Source: CALKCV01 sp964619285
GTDB lineage: Bacteria; Cyanobacteriota; Cyanobacteriia; Cyanobacteriales; Microcoleaceae
NCBI GenBank assembly: GCA_964619285.1
Contig: CAZUCT010000026.1
Coordinates: forward strand, 1 to 36,854
Direction: 5' to 3'
DNA length: 36,854 nt
Shown here: positions 7,945 through 16,333 of the stretch, in pieces
How the letters are laid out: each line of letters starts with the position of its first letter
How positions within the stretch are numbered: the stretch's first letter is position 1
Program-made: the position numbers and the translations under genes
The notes under the pieces: model-generated
Databases searched by the model: none
Told to the model about the DNA's origin: nothing
The model's input: only the letters and a program-made list of their open reading frames with translations

Positions 7945-9606
7945 TTACCCGTTCGCTCTGCGGTCGATCGCGTTCATCGCCTCAACTACCTGTCGAACTG
8001 CTGCCGCTTGTTCTTGGGCGTTGAGGGCGACTTCTTTGTTAAAAGTAGCTATCTGGTCGATCGCCTCTGCTACGCCCTTAAAAGCTTCTGTAGTTTCCCG
8101 GGCAATCTTAGCACCGAAATCCACAGTAGTCAACCCCTCGTCGGTAGCGATCGCCGTCGAATTCATCGCCCCCTGGATATCTGCAACCAAAGCATTAATC
8201 TGCTCTGCCGAAGTCTTGCTCCGATCGGCCAACTTTCGAATTTCGGTCGCCACCACCCCAAAACCCTTACCCGGAGCCCCCGCGCGCACCGCTTCCAGGG
8301 CCGCATTTAAAGCCAACATATTCGTTTGAGCGGCTATATCGCTGACCGCTTTGGAAATCTTGGCGATATTAGCGATAAGTTCTTGAATTTGTTTGGTTTG
8401 AGCGGCGATCGCTCCCACTTTGTTTTGTAAAGCAGTCATTCCCTTCATAGTTTCTGCCACGCTTTTAGTACCCTGCTCCGATAAACCAAGAATCTCATGG
8501 GTCTCTCTATCGGCAATAGCTGCTTGCTCTGCCGTAGATCGCGCCGACGCTGCCAGCTCGTTCATAGTGCTGGTAACTTCAGTCACCGCCCTTGCCAAGT
8601 CCGAAGCCAAGCGTTCCTGCTCTTGCAGCTGTTCTTGTCGTTCGACTAAAGCTTCTTGTAGCGCTTCCTCAGCTTGGCGGCGCTGAATATCTATATTATT
8701 AAGGAAACGAGCGTTCCACCAGATAGCGATGGAAAAAGCGATAACGTTCAAGATACCTAACAAAGAAATGCCCATCTCTTCGGTATAGACCTGCCCTCGA
8801 TAGCCGATTAAAATAAACCAGCAAAGAAAAGGGGGGAAAAACAGGGCAAAAGGAGATAAACGCCGAGCCATGAGACCGCCGGCATAAGTGCTAGCTACCG
8901 GAGCTGTGACTCCAAACTCAGCAGTAGCGAACAAAATTCCCAAGCTCCACAAAATAAAGCTAACGGCAGTATGGAGGGCCATGGCTGTAAAAGAGGGATC
9001 GAGCATATAAAAATAGGCGTTGCCATAGAGATAGCCCAAGAAACCGAGCAAGGCCAGCAAAAAAGCGGCTATAGCGACCAATTGGGAAGCGAGAAACTTC
9101 GGACGCGGCAGACACAACAAGAGTTGAGCCACGCCCAAAACCAGAAAATTGAAAGCGCTATTGGGAGCCATACGACCCGGGGTGGAGGTAGCAACCGCAT
9201 CTACGTTTTCTTTAAAGAGCAGTTGGTCGATGCCTAAATCCACCTGAAAGCCGTACTGTATTAAAGTTAACAAACCAATAAGTAAGACTGCAAAAGCGGC
9301 GATGGTAGAATATAGAAGAAAAGACTGGGAAAAATCCTCGCCTTCTGCAGATGGCTGCTTCGTTTCCCGTTGCTTGAGCCAACACCAGAGAGAAGCTCCG
9401 CCCAAAATAAAGCCCAAAGCCGTGTTAGCCTTCATGGTAACTAACCCCGGGAGAACGCTTTTGAGCAAAGAAATATTCAACATCCAACCCAGGATGACCG
9501 CACAACCGATGATAAAAACGGTTATGGCGGTGGTTATGGCGATGGAATTAAGGGTTCCTTTTTCGCGATAAGAAGAAGGTCGTTCTGAAAATTGATAAGT
9601 AGTCAT
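7945..9606 (-). CDS. Membrane methyl-accepting-chemotaxis-like protein
   Basis: The N-terminal ~300 residues contain about eight hydrophobic segments and no periplasmic loop large enough for a ligand domain. A coiled coil follows (RRQAEEALQEALVERQEQLQ), and then the MCP cytoplasmic hairpin. Its tip region reads QTNMLALNAALEAVRAG ... GFGVVATEIRKLADRS, the conserved CheA/CheW-contacting segment. No HAMP domain is evident. The membrane block resembles N-terminal sensor regions of cyanobacterial hybrid kinases, so it may sense a membrane or redox state and signal for phototaxis or motility (inference). I start at the ATG at 9606 (MTTYQF); a TTG three codons upstream is possible. No chemotaxis partners are in the window. 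Confidence 0.85.
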   Translation of the reverse strand: MTTYQFSERPSSYREKGTLNSIAITTAITVFIIGCAVILGWMLNISLLKSVLPGLVTMKANTALGFILGGASLWCWLKQRETKQPSAEGEDFSQSFLLYSTIAAFAVLLIGLLTLIQYGFQVDLGIDQLLFKENVDAVATSTPGRMAPNSAFNFLVLGVAQLLLCLPRPKFLASQLVAIAAFLLALLGFLGYLYGNAYFYMLDPSFTAMALHTAVSFILWSLGILFATAEFGVTAPVASTYAGGLMARRLSPFALFFPPFLCWFILIGYRGQVYTEEMGISLLGILNVIAFSIAIWWNARFLNNIDIQRRQAEEALQEALVERQEQLQEQERLASDLARAVTEVTSTMNELAASARSTAEQAAIADRETHEILGLSEQGTKSVAETMKGMTALQNKVGAIAAQTKQIQELIANIAKISKAVSDIAAQTNMLALNAALEAVRAGAPGKGFGVVATEIRKLADRSKTSAEQINALVADIQGAMNSTAIATDEGLTTVDFGAKIARETTEAFKGVAEAIDQIATFNKEVALNAQEQAAAVRQVVEAMNAIDRRANG

Positions 9607-9688
9607 GGCTTGCAACTAAGGGACAGTTTCATTTAATTTAAAGCTATTACTCGCAAGCAAACTGTACCAAAGAACACCCTAAGTTAAA

Positions 9689-12151
9689 ATGCCTTCGACT
9701 AACAAACCAAGTCCCACCCCTAAGATCCCCTCCCAGGCTTACCAGCGTCCCATCGGCCTTGATTGGGACCGACCTTACACCGTCCGCTATGCCAGCAATC
9801 TCGACGATGGCCCTTGGCACGGCGTCCCCTTGGGGGGTTTTGGAGCCGGCTGTATTGGCCGATCGCCCAGAGGAGACTTTAACCTCTGGCATCTCGACGG
9901 GGGCGAGCATATTTTCCAAAACTTGCCCGCCTGTCAGTTTAGCATCTTTGAGGAGACAAATGGCCATCGACAAGCCTACGCCCTTTCCACCGAACCGAGC
10001 GCAGATGGGACTCTCTCTAGCTGGCGATGGTATCCCAAAAGCACGGGCACCGACGCTCCCCAGGGCACCGGCAGCTATTACGCCCTCTACCCTCGCAGTT
10101 GGTTCGTCTATGAAAATGTCTTTCGTTCCCAGTTAAGTTGCGAGCAGTTTTCTCCCATCTGGGCGGGTAACTATCAAGAAAGCAGTTATCCCGTGGCAAT
10201 TTTTGAATGGATCGCCCACAACCCGACGGACGCTCCTATAACTCTTAATATTATGCTAACCTGGGAAAATACTATCGGTTGGTTTACTAACTCTGTGAAA
10301 AATCCGACGGTGGAAGTGCGCGACGATGGCAGTCCGGTTTACCAATACAAACCTCGGTGGGGAGAAAGCGACGGCAATTTTAATCTTTTGGTGGATGACT
10401 TCCACCGCACCGGTATCGTTATGTCGCGGTTGCGTCTGGGAGAGGAGGCGAAGGAGGGGGAGGGGCAAATGGCGATCGCTACTTTCAGCAATGCGGCGGT
10501 AGAAGTGAGTTATAACACTCGCTGGAACCCCACGGGTAGCGGGGAGAATATCTGGGAATATTTCTCCGGTTCTGGCATTCTACTAGACCAGCTAGACGAA
10601 AGCCCCGCCAGCGAAGGAGAGCGACTCGCCGTAGCTCTCTCGGTTCGCTTCACCCTCCGACCGGGCAAAACTCGCAAAATTCCTTTTTTCCTGGCTTGGG
10701 ATTTGCCTGTGGCGGAGTTTGGCGAGGGAGTCTGGCATTATCGTCGCTATACGGATTTTTACGGTCGCAACGGTCAGAATGTTTGGTCGATTGTGAGAAC
10801 AGCGATGAAACATTACGATACCTGGCGCGATAGTATTCAAAGTTGGCAGGAACCGATTTTAGGGCGGGAAGATTTGCCGGGTTGGTTTAAGATGGCTTTG
10901 TTTAACGAACTCTACGTCCTTACCTGCGGCGGTACTCTCTGGAGCGCTGCGGACGAACGAGATCCCAAGGGGCAGTTTGCGGTGCTGGAATGTCTGGATT
11001 ATCGCTGGTATGAGAGTTTGGACGTGCGGTTGTACGGGTCTTTTGCTCTGTTGATGTTGTGGCCGGAGTTGGAAAAGTCGGTGTTGCTAGCCTTTGCCAG
11101 GGCGATCGCGACTGCGGACGGTACTCCAAGGATTATCGGTTACGATCGCTCTTCGGCGGCGAGAAAATTAGCCGGGGCGACTCCTCACGATTTGGGGGCG
11201 CCCAACGAGGATCCCTGGGAGAAGACTAATTATACGAGCTATCAAGATTGCAATTTGTGGAAGGATTTGCCTTGCGATTTCGCGTTGCAGGTTTATCGGG
11301 ATTTTCTGTTAACTGGGGGCAAGGATTTCGAGTTTTTATGGGATTGTTGGCCGGCGATGGTGCAGACTTTGGATTATTTGAAGGCTTTTGATAAGGATGG
11401 GGATGGGATACCGGAAAATTCAGGTTCTCCAGATCAGACTTTTGACGATTGGAAGATGCGGGGGGTTAGCGCTTATTGCGGCGGTTTGTGGTTGGCGGCT
11501 TTGTCGGCGGCGATCGCTGCTGGCAAGGTGTTGATGGAGCATCCGCGATCGATGCCTTTTTATGCGCCGGAAGCTGTCGAAGATATCGATAACGCTCCAG
11601 AGGCGATCGCTTCTCAAATTGCTGTTTATGAGAGTTGGTTGGAGTCTGCTTTGCCGGTGTACCAGGAAAAGCTCTGGAATGGGGAATATTATAATCTCGA
11701 TAGCGAAAGCGGTTCTCGGGTGGTGATGGCGGATCAGCTTTGCGGTCAGTTTTACGCTCGCTTGTTAGGTTTGCCCGATATCGTACCGCCAGAACGAGCT
11801 TTATCTGCTTTAAAAACGGTTTATATTTCTTGTTTTAAAAATTTCTACGATGGCAAGTTTGGCGCTGCTAACGGTTTGCTCCCCGACGGTTCTCCAGCTA
11901 ATATTAAAGATACCCATCCTTTGGAGGTTTGGACTGGGATTAATTTTGGTTTGGCTGCTTTTATGGTGCAAGTGGGAATGAAAGAGGAAGCTTTTGAATT
12001 AACAGAGGCGGTGGTGAAGCAAATTTACGAAAATGGTTTGCAATTCCGAACTCCAGAAGCGATTACGGTAACGGGCACTTTTCGCGGCAGTCATTATTTG
12101 AGGGCGATGGCAATTTGGGCAATTTATTTGTCAGTAAATAACTATTGTTAA
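9689..12151 (+). CDS. GH116 beta-glucosidase (GBA2/bile-acid beta-glucosidase family)
   Basis: The 820-residue protein aligns by eye along its whole length with GBA2-type non-lysosomal glucosylceramidases. It begins with GVPLGGFGAGCIGRSPRGDF near 50, has a beta-rich N-terminal domain, then an (alpha/alpha)6 catalytic domain. The predicted nucleophile is Glu434 in FAVLECLDYRWYE. The predicted acid/base is Asp586 in PDQTFDDW, followed by SAYCGGLWLAA. The E-to-D spacing of 152 residues equals that of the characterised bacterial GH116 from Thermoanaerobacterium xylanolyticum (E441/D593, from memory). There is no signal peptide, so it is cytosolic. It likely cleaves beta-glucosides or glucosyl-lipids; the true substrate is unknown. 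It is divergent from the chemoreceptor gene, with an 82-nt gap. Confidence 0.92.
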   Translation: MPSTNKPSPTPKIPSQAYQRPIGLDWDRPYTVRYASNLDDGPWHGVPLGGFGAGCIGRSPRGDFNLWHLDGGEHIFQNLPACQFSIFEETNGHRQAYALSTEPSADGTLSSWRWYPKSTGTDAPQGTGSYYALYPRSWFVYENVFRSQLSCEQFSPIWAGNYQESSYPVAIFEWIAHNPTDAPITLNIMLTWENTIGWFTNSVKNPTVEVRDDGSPVYQYKPRWGESDGNFNLLVDDFHRTGIVMSRLRLGEEAKEGEGQMAIATFSNAAVEVSYNTRWNPTGSGENIWEYFSGSGILLDQLDESPASEGERLAVALSVRFTLRPGKTRKIPFFLAWDLPVAEFGEGVWHYRRYTDFYGRNGQNVWSIVRTAMKHYDTWRDSIQSWQEPILGREDLPGWFKMALFNELYVLTCGGTLWSAADERDPKGQFAVLECLDYRWYESLDVRLYGSFALLMLWPELEKSVLLAFARAIATADGTPRIIGYDRSSAARKLAGATPHDLGAPNEDPWEKTNYTSYQDCNLWKDLPCDFALQVYRDFLLTGGKDFEFLWDCWPAMVQTLDYLKAFDKDGDGIPENSGSPDQTFDDWKMRGVSAYCGGLWLAALSAAIAAGKVLMEHPRSMPFYAPEAVEDIDNAPEAIASQIAVYESWLESALPVYQEKLWNGEYYNLDSESGSRVVMADQLCGQFYARLLGLPDIVPPERALSALKTVYISCFKNFYDGKFGAANGLLPDGSPANIKDTHPLEVWTGINFGLAAFMVQVGMKEEAFELTEAVVKQIYENGLQFRTPEAITVTGTFRGSHYLRAMAIWAIYLSVNNYC

Positions 12152-12182
12152 TTGTCAATTGTCAATTGTTAATTGTTAATTG
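12144..12182. repeat. AATTGTTAATTGTCAATTG simple repeat
   Basis: Five or more ATTGTTA/ATTGTCA heptamers fill the short spacer between the GH116 gene and the TPR gene. The same type recurs at about 3890-3926, 19763-19798, 23582-23618, 25011-25038 and 26724-26770, always between genes. Confidence 0.85.
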
Positions 12183-12183
12183 A

Positions 12184-13140
12184 ATGGGGATTATGGCGGA
12201 GGGAGCATCTAAAACAATTAAAGCTGATGACGAGCGGGCCTGGTATAATTTGGGGGTCGCTCTGAACGATGCTGGGCGATATAAAGAGGCGGTGCTGGCT
12301 TTTGAAAAAGCAATTAAAGTTAAGTCAGATTATTACCAAGCTTGGAATTATTTGGCTCACGTTCAAAAGCATTTGGGCAGATATTGGGATGCTTTAACTG
12401 CTGTGGATAAGTCTCTAGAAATTCATCCAGATTTGCACGAAACTTGGTACAATCGCGGTAATATTTTGAATAATTTAGAGCGGTATCGCGAGGCAGTTAC
12501 TTGTTTTGAAAAAGCTATAGAAATGAAGCCAGATTTATATCAAGCTTGGTATAATTGCGGCAATGCTTTGAGCAATTGGGGACGGTATAAAGAGGCGATC
12601 GCTAATTACGATAAGGCTATAGAAATTAAGCCGGATTTATCTCAGGCTTGGTACAATCGAGGTAAGGCGTTTTTTGAATTGGGAAGATACGAGCAAGCTT
12701 TGGCTTCTTTTGATAGGGCGATCCAGATTCAGCCGGATTATTATCTGGCTTGGAATGCTAAGGGAAAGGTATTATTTGATTTGGGAGATTTACGGGGGGA
12801 AATTGCTTGTTACGAACGGGCGATCGACCTCAAACCGGATTATGCGGAAGCGTGGAATAATTTGGGAAAGGCGGTGTTTAATTTGGGGGTTTGGTACGAT
12901 GCCTTGCCTTGTTTTGATAAGGCTATTGAGTATCATCCAGAGTACGCGATCGCTTATTACAATAAGGCTCGTTGTTATGCTTCTCAAGATGAGGTCGATT
13001 TGGCTTTAGAAAATTTACAACAAGCTATTAAATTGGATGGAAAAATCTGTCGGGAAAAAGCTAAAGCCGACGTTGAATTTAATAAGATGAGAACGGAAGA
13101 AAAATTTAGATTTTTGATTAAAAAAGATGAAGATTTTTGA
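12184..13140 (+). CDS. Tetratricopeptide repeat protein
   Basis: The 318-residue protein consists of about eight canonical 34-residue TPRs with the signature AWYNxGxAL..xGRYxEAxxxFDKAIExKPD, from about residue 17 to 290. TPR solenoids mediate protein-protein contacts; no catalytic or membrane segment is present. It follows the GH116 gene by 32 nt of simple repeat and may be co-transcribed. The start could be the ATG at 12184 or at 12193 (MAEGAS); neither has a strong ribosome-binding site. The binding partner is unknown. Confidence 0.9.
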   Translation: MGIMAEGASKTIKADDERAWYNLGVALNDAGRYKEAVLAFEKAIKVKSDYYQAWNYLAHVQKHLGRYWDALTAVDKSLEIHPDLHETWYNRGNILNNLERYREAVTCFEKAIEMKPDLYQAWYNCGNALSNWGRYKEAIANYDKAIEIKPDLSQAWYNRGKAFFELGRYEQALASFDRAIQIQPDYYLAWNAKGKVLFDLGDLRGEIACYERAIDLKPDYAEAWNNLGKAVFNLGVWYDALPCFDKAIEYHPEYAIAYYNKARCYASQDEVDLALENLQQAIKLDGKICREKAKADVEFNKMRTEEKFRFLIKKDEDF

Positions 13141-13194
13141 ATCCTGTTAATTGTTGGTTTTTTCCCATTGCCAATTACTAGAAAATATGTTATC

Positions 13195-13223
13195 TTGAAA
13201 AAAGAGGTTTATGGCGATAAAAT
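13195..13223 (+). promoter_or_regulatory. Sigma-70-type promoter of the first retropepsin-like gene
   Basis: TTGAAA (13195-13200), a 17-nt spacer and TAAAAT (13218-13223). The same arrangement and sequence are conserved before the second copy (14123-14151). The ATG at 13225 would fall before the expected transcription start, which favours translation from 13252. Confidence 0.55.
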
Positions 13224-13251
13224 TATGTCACAAACAACAACGAATGAAAAC

Positions 13252-13668
13252 ATGGGAACAGTAATTACCACCCTAACCGTGACCAACCGGCTAGACCAAG
13301 GAAATGCCAAGAATGGTCTAATTCCTCCCGAACAAGTGCGGTCTGTCACTTTGGACAACGTGCTGGTAGATACAGGAGCAACCACCTTGTGTCTGCCTCC
13401 AGATGTTATTGCCCAACTAGGTTTGGAACTTCTTAAGGAGATCCGGGTGAATACTGCCCTTGGTGCAAGTTCGGCCCGCATTTTTCGGGATGCTTCTATT
13501 TCTATATTGGGACGGGAGGGAACTTTTGATTGTCTGGAGGTAACTAGCAGTAAATATCCGCTGCTGGGAGTTGTTCCAATGGAAATGTTAGGAATTGAAG
13601 TTGATTTGAAAAATCAACGATTAATCCTTTTGCCAGATAACACGGAGGACACTTATTTGCTTATGTAA
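13252..13668 (+). CDS. Retropepsin-like aspartic protease, copy 1
   Basis: The 138-residue protein holds one VLVDTGATTLCLP motif (Asp40 in DTGA), a hydrophobic-hydrophobic-Gly segment (LLGVVPMEMLG) and the overall size of single-domain clan AA aspartic proteases. These act as dimers, each chain giving one catalytic Asp. The cellular target is unknown. The frame stays open upstream to an ATG at 13225 (27 nt earlier) and beyond. However, a conserved promoter overlaps that region, and MG[KT] is a common N-terminus in this family, so I choose 13252. Copy 2 at 14180-14599 differs at only about 17 aligned positions. Confidence 0.8.
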   Translation: MGTVITTLTVTNRLDQGNAKNGLIPPEQVRSVTLDNVLVDTGATTLCLPPDVIAQLGLELLKEIRVNTALGASSARIFRDASISILGREGTFDCLEVTSSKYPLLGVVPMEMLGIEVDLKNQRLILLPDNTEDTYLLM

Positions 13669-13683
13669 CAATTCTTTAATAGT

Positions 13684-13702
13684 AGAGCGATCGCTCTTTT
13701 TT
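13684..13702 (+). terminator. Terminator built on a HIP1 palindrome
   Basis: AGAGCGATCGCTCT (13684-13697) is a perfect palindrome containing HIP1 and runs directly into T6, 15 nt after the stop codon of retropepsin copy 1. A second GAGCGATCGCTC followed by T5 lies at 13764-13780, just before the antitoxin promoter. Confidence 0.6.
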
Positions 13703-13787
13703 ATCCGAAGTAATAGTAGTAATAGTAGGTAGGGCGCGCGTGAAACGCAACCCAACAGAAGAGGAGCGATCGCTCTTTTTAAAATCC

Positions 13788-13815
13788 TTGACAAAGCTCT
13801 AAAAATTGTTATACT
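13788..13815 (+). promoter_or_regulatory. Promoter of the TacA-type antitoxin gene
   Basis: Consensus TTGACA (13788-13793), a 16-nt spacer and TATACT (13810-13815). The Shine-Dalgarno AGGA (13837-13840) precedes the ATG at 13847. Confidence 0.65.
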
Positions 13816-13846
13816 AGAAAAGCCAACCATACAAGCAGGAAATCTT

Positions 13847-14110
13847 ATGTCAGAATTAACTAACATTACCCTAACCATCAACCCAGAGCAAAAACAAAAA
13901 TTAGAAAAAGCTGCCGCTATGAGGTGTTTGAGTATTAGCGAATATTTGCTACAACTTGCTTTAGATGCAGCCACCGAAGAGATACCAGAACCGGAGACGA
14001 TAATAGTAAGCGATCGCGACTGGGAGATAATAGAATCGGCCATTTTAAACCCTCCCGAACCCAATGAAGCTTTAAAAGCAGCGATTAAAGAGCATCAAGA
14101 AAATTATTGA
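13847..14110 (+). CDS. DUF1778/TacA-type antitoxin, apparently without its toxin
   Basis: This 87-residue protein has an N-terminal ribbon-helix-helix region (ITLTINPEQKQKLEKAA, then SISEYLLQLAL). Its C-terminal arm (DRDWEIIESAILNPPEPNEALKAA) is the usual toxin-neutralising tail of TacA/DUF1778 antitoxins. In canonical operons a GNAT acetyltransferase toxin (TacT), blocking aminoacyl-tRNA, follows at once. Here the next gene is the second retropepsin-like copy and no GNAT gene exists nearby. It has its own consensus promoter and a good ribosome-binding site, so it is probably expressed. It is either a solitary antitoxin or paired with a non-standard partner. Confidence 0.82.
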   Translation: MSELTNITLTINPEQKQKLEKAAAMRCLSISEYLLQLALDAATEEIPEPETIIVSDRDWEIIESAILNPPEPNEALKAAIKEHQENY

Positions 14111-14122
14111 AAGTATGTTATC

Positions 14123-14151
14123 TTGAAAAAAGACGCTTATGGTGATAAAAT
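14123..14151 (+). promoter_or_regulatory. Sigma-70-type promoter of the second retropepsin-like gene
   Basis: TTGAAA (14123-14128), a 17-nt spacer and TAAAAT (14146-14151). It begins 12 nt after the antitoxin stop codon and duplicates the element at 13195-13223. Confidence 0.55.
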
Positions 14152-14179
14152 CGTGTCGCAAACAAAAACGAATGAAAAC

Positions 14180-14599
14180 ATGGGAAAAGCAGTTACCACC
14201 CTAACCGTGACCAATCGGCTAGACCAAGGAAAGGCTGAAGATGGTTTAATTCCTCTCGAACAGGTGCGGTCTGTCACTCTCGAAAATGTGCTGGTAGATA
14301 CAGGAGCAACCACCTTGTGTCTGCCTCCAGATGTTATTGCCCAACTTGGGTTGAAATTGCTTAAAGAAGTCCGAGTGGATACGGCCCTTGGTGCAAGTTC
14401 GGCGCGCATTTTTCAAGATGCTAAAATTTCTATATTGGGACGGGAGGGAACTTTTGAATGTCTGGAGGTAACTAGCAGTAAATATCCGCTATTGGGAGTT
14501 ATTCCAATGGAAATGTTAGGAATTGAAGTCGATTTGAAAAATCAACGATTAATCCTTCTGCCAGATACTACTGATGACACTTATTTAACAATTCTTTAA
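14180..14599 (+). CDS. Retropepsin-like aspartic protease, copy 2
   Basis: The 139-residue near-copy of 13252-13668 keeps the DTGA motif, the ARIF...ISILGREG core and the LLGVIPMEMLG segment. Substitutions are mostly conservative (N/D, I/V, E/D), which suggests both copies stay under selection. The duplication also covers about 70 nt upstream, including the promoter. The position matching the ATG at 13225 is GTG here (14153), which argues that this upstream codon is not the conserved start. The antitoxin gene sits between the two copies, so duplication was not a simple tandem event or an insertion followed. Confidence 0.8.
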   Translation: MGKAVTTLTVTNRLDQGKAEDGLIPLEQVRSVTLENVLVDTGATTLCLPPDVIAQLGLKLLKEVRVDTALGASSARIFQDAKISILGREGTFECLEVTSSKYPLLGVIPMEMLGIEVDLKNQRLILLPDTTDDTYLTIL

Positions 14600-14609
14600 T
14601 AGTTCTGTA

Positions 14610-14677
14610 GGGGCAAAGCATTCGGGCGATAAATGTTGAGAAAAAGCATAAATATTAATGTCCGAATGCTTTGCCCC
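14610..14677. repeat. Inverted repeat GGGGCAAAGCATTCGG
   Basis: Perfect 16-bp arms at 14610-14625 and 14662-14677 surround a 36-nt loop, between the second retropepsin gene and the methyltransferase gene. It resembles a miniature repetitive element and could also end transcription. Confidence 0.8.
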
Positions 14678-14701
14678 CACCTCGCGTTTAACTACAAATA
14701 A

Positions 14702-15898
14702 ATGACTATTACAGCAGAAATACGACAAGGAGACTGTTTAAACCTCCTCAAAAACCTCCCAAACAACCATATAGATTTAATTTATCTCGACCCGCCCTTC
14801 TTTACGGAAAAAGTACAAAAACTGAAAACCAGAGACAGAACTAAAGAATATGCTTACAGCGATATTTGGGGCAGTCATCAAGAATATGCCGATTTTCTTT
14901 TTCAGAGGATTAAACAATTAAAACGAGTCTTAAAAAATACGGGGAGTATTTTCGTTCATTGCGACAGAAATGCGACTCATATTATTAGAGCAATCTTAGA
15001 CGATATCTTCGGCGAAAATCAATTTAGGTCCGAAATAATCTGGTATTATAAAAGATGGTCTAACGCTCAAAAAGGCTTGCTGCCTTCCCACCAAACTATT
15101 TATTTTTATTCCAAATCCGACGAGTTTAAATTTAACGAGATTTACACCGAATATTCCCCAGCGACAAACATCGACCAAATCTTACAAAAACGCGCCAGAG
15201 ATGAGGATGGAAAGGCTATTTATGCTCGCGATGAGGCAGGTTCAATTATTCTCGACGACGAGAAAAAAGGAGTACCGTTAGGGGATGTTTGGGAAATTCC
15301 TTATCTCAATCCCAAGGCAAAAGAAAGGGTGGGTTATCCTACACAAAAACCCTTGCTGCTTTTAGAAAGAATTATTAAGCTAACAACTGAGGAAAACGAT
15401 TTAATTTTAGACCCATTTTGCGGTAGCGGTACTACTTTGGTTGCTGCCCAAATTTTGCAACGAAATTCAATGGGGATGGATTTATCGGCGGATGCCATAT
15501 CTTTAACTAAAGACAGATTGAAGCAGCCGATAAAAACCAATTCTAATCTGTTAAAACGGGGTCGCCAAGCATACTTAAATGCGGATAAAGATGCGTTAGC
15601 TTTGCTGGATGGTTTGGATGTAATTCCGGTTCAAAGGAATAAAGGTATCGATGGGATTCTCAAACAACAATATCAAAATAAACCGGTGTTATTGCGGGTG
15701 CAAAAACGGGGAGAGTCGGTTATCGATGCGGCGATTTTGTTATCGAAGGCGGCGCAAAAAAAGGGGGCGTTAAAAGCGATTTTGGTTAAAACTGATGAGA
15801 GCGGAATTTTGTTTGAGGAGGCGATACCGGAGAATATAGAAATAGTGGAATCTGTGGCATTGTCTATCCAGAGATTGTTGGGAGGCGATCGCTTTTAA
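14702..15898 (+). CDS. Class beta DNA (N4-cytosine/N6-adenine) methyltransferase with an extra C-terminal domain
   Basis: The 398-residue protein has motif IV DPPF at 30-33 before the AdoMet-binding motif I DPFCGSGTT at 237-245. This is the order of class beta amino-methyltransferases. Residues 1 to about 280 form this domain. The last ~110 residues include NKGIDGIL (313-320), VLLRVQKR (about 329-336) and a helix followed by AILVKT. This layout recalls the Mrr-like PD-(D/E)XK fold, but the usual QxK or ExK pattern is shifted (Gln334-Lys335-Arg336), so nuclease activity is uncertain. No separate restriction gene adjoins it. The recognition site is unknown. The gene follows a miniature repeat and has no strong ribosome-binding site. 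Confidence 0.85.
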   Translation: MTITAEIRQGDCLNLLKNLPNNHIDLIYLDPPFFTEKVQKLKTRDRTKEYAYSDIWGSHQEYADFLFQRIKQLKRVLKNTGSIFVHCDRNATHIIRAILDDIFGENQFRSEIIWYYKRWSNAQKGLLPSHQTIYFYSKSDEFKFNEIYTEYSPATNIDQILQKRARDEDGKAIYARDEAGSIILDDEKKGVPLGDVWEIPYLNPKAKERVGYPTQKPLLLLERIIKLTTEENDLILDPFCGSGTTLVAAQILQRNSMGMDLSADAISLTKDRLKQPIKTNSNLLKRGRQAYLNADKDALALLDGLDVIPVQRNKGIDGILKQQYQNKPVLLRVQKRGESVIDAAILLSKAAQKKGALKAILVKTDESGILFEEAIPENIEIVESVALSIQRLLGGDRF

Positions 15899-15906
15899 CG
15901 GTCAAC

Positions 15907-16100
15907 GACTCTTGGAAGTTCGAGGATGAACCCCATTCGGTCATTATCTGACTCTTGGAAGGTGACTATATGACTCTGGGAAGGTCAAAGATGAACTTCT
16001 TTCGGTCATTATATGACTCTTGGAAGTTCAACGATGAACTTCTTTCGGTCATATAATGACCCTCTGAAGGTCATATAATGACCCTCTGAAGGTCATTGAT
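15907..16100. repeat. Phased repeat array with 43- and 22-nt steps
   Basis: Units starting GACTCT(T/G)GGAAG or GACCCTCTGAAGG begin at 15907, 15950, 15972, 16015, 16058 and 16080, with steps of 43, 22, 43, 43 and 22 nt. Long units add GATGAACTTCTTTCGGTCAT. Short units are imperfect palindromes (GACC...GGTC). The stretch 15899-16333 holds no gene; the remainder is a leader with a TATAAT-like box at 16301-16306. Confidence 0.85.
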
Positions 16101-16333
16101 GATTCTTGGAAGCTCATCTTTGCTGCAAAAATTGCGTTACTCATAGTCTATTTTATTAAATCCTCATTCCTAAGTTCTTGGTTTTATCCCGATCGCCCTC
16201 CACGCAATCTCATAGAAATAATGGAATCAATGGCCTCCTCTCTATGGATGGGGCCAAAAATAATTGTTAATTAAACTCAGAAAAAATACATTTTTTTAGC
16301 TATAATAAAGAGAGAAAATTTAGCCGAGAAAAA

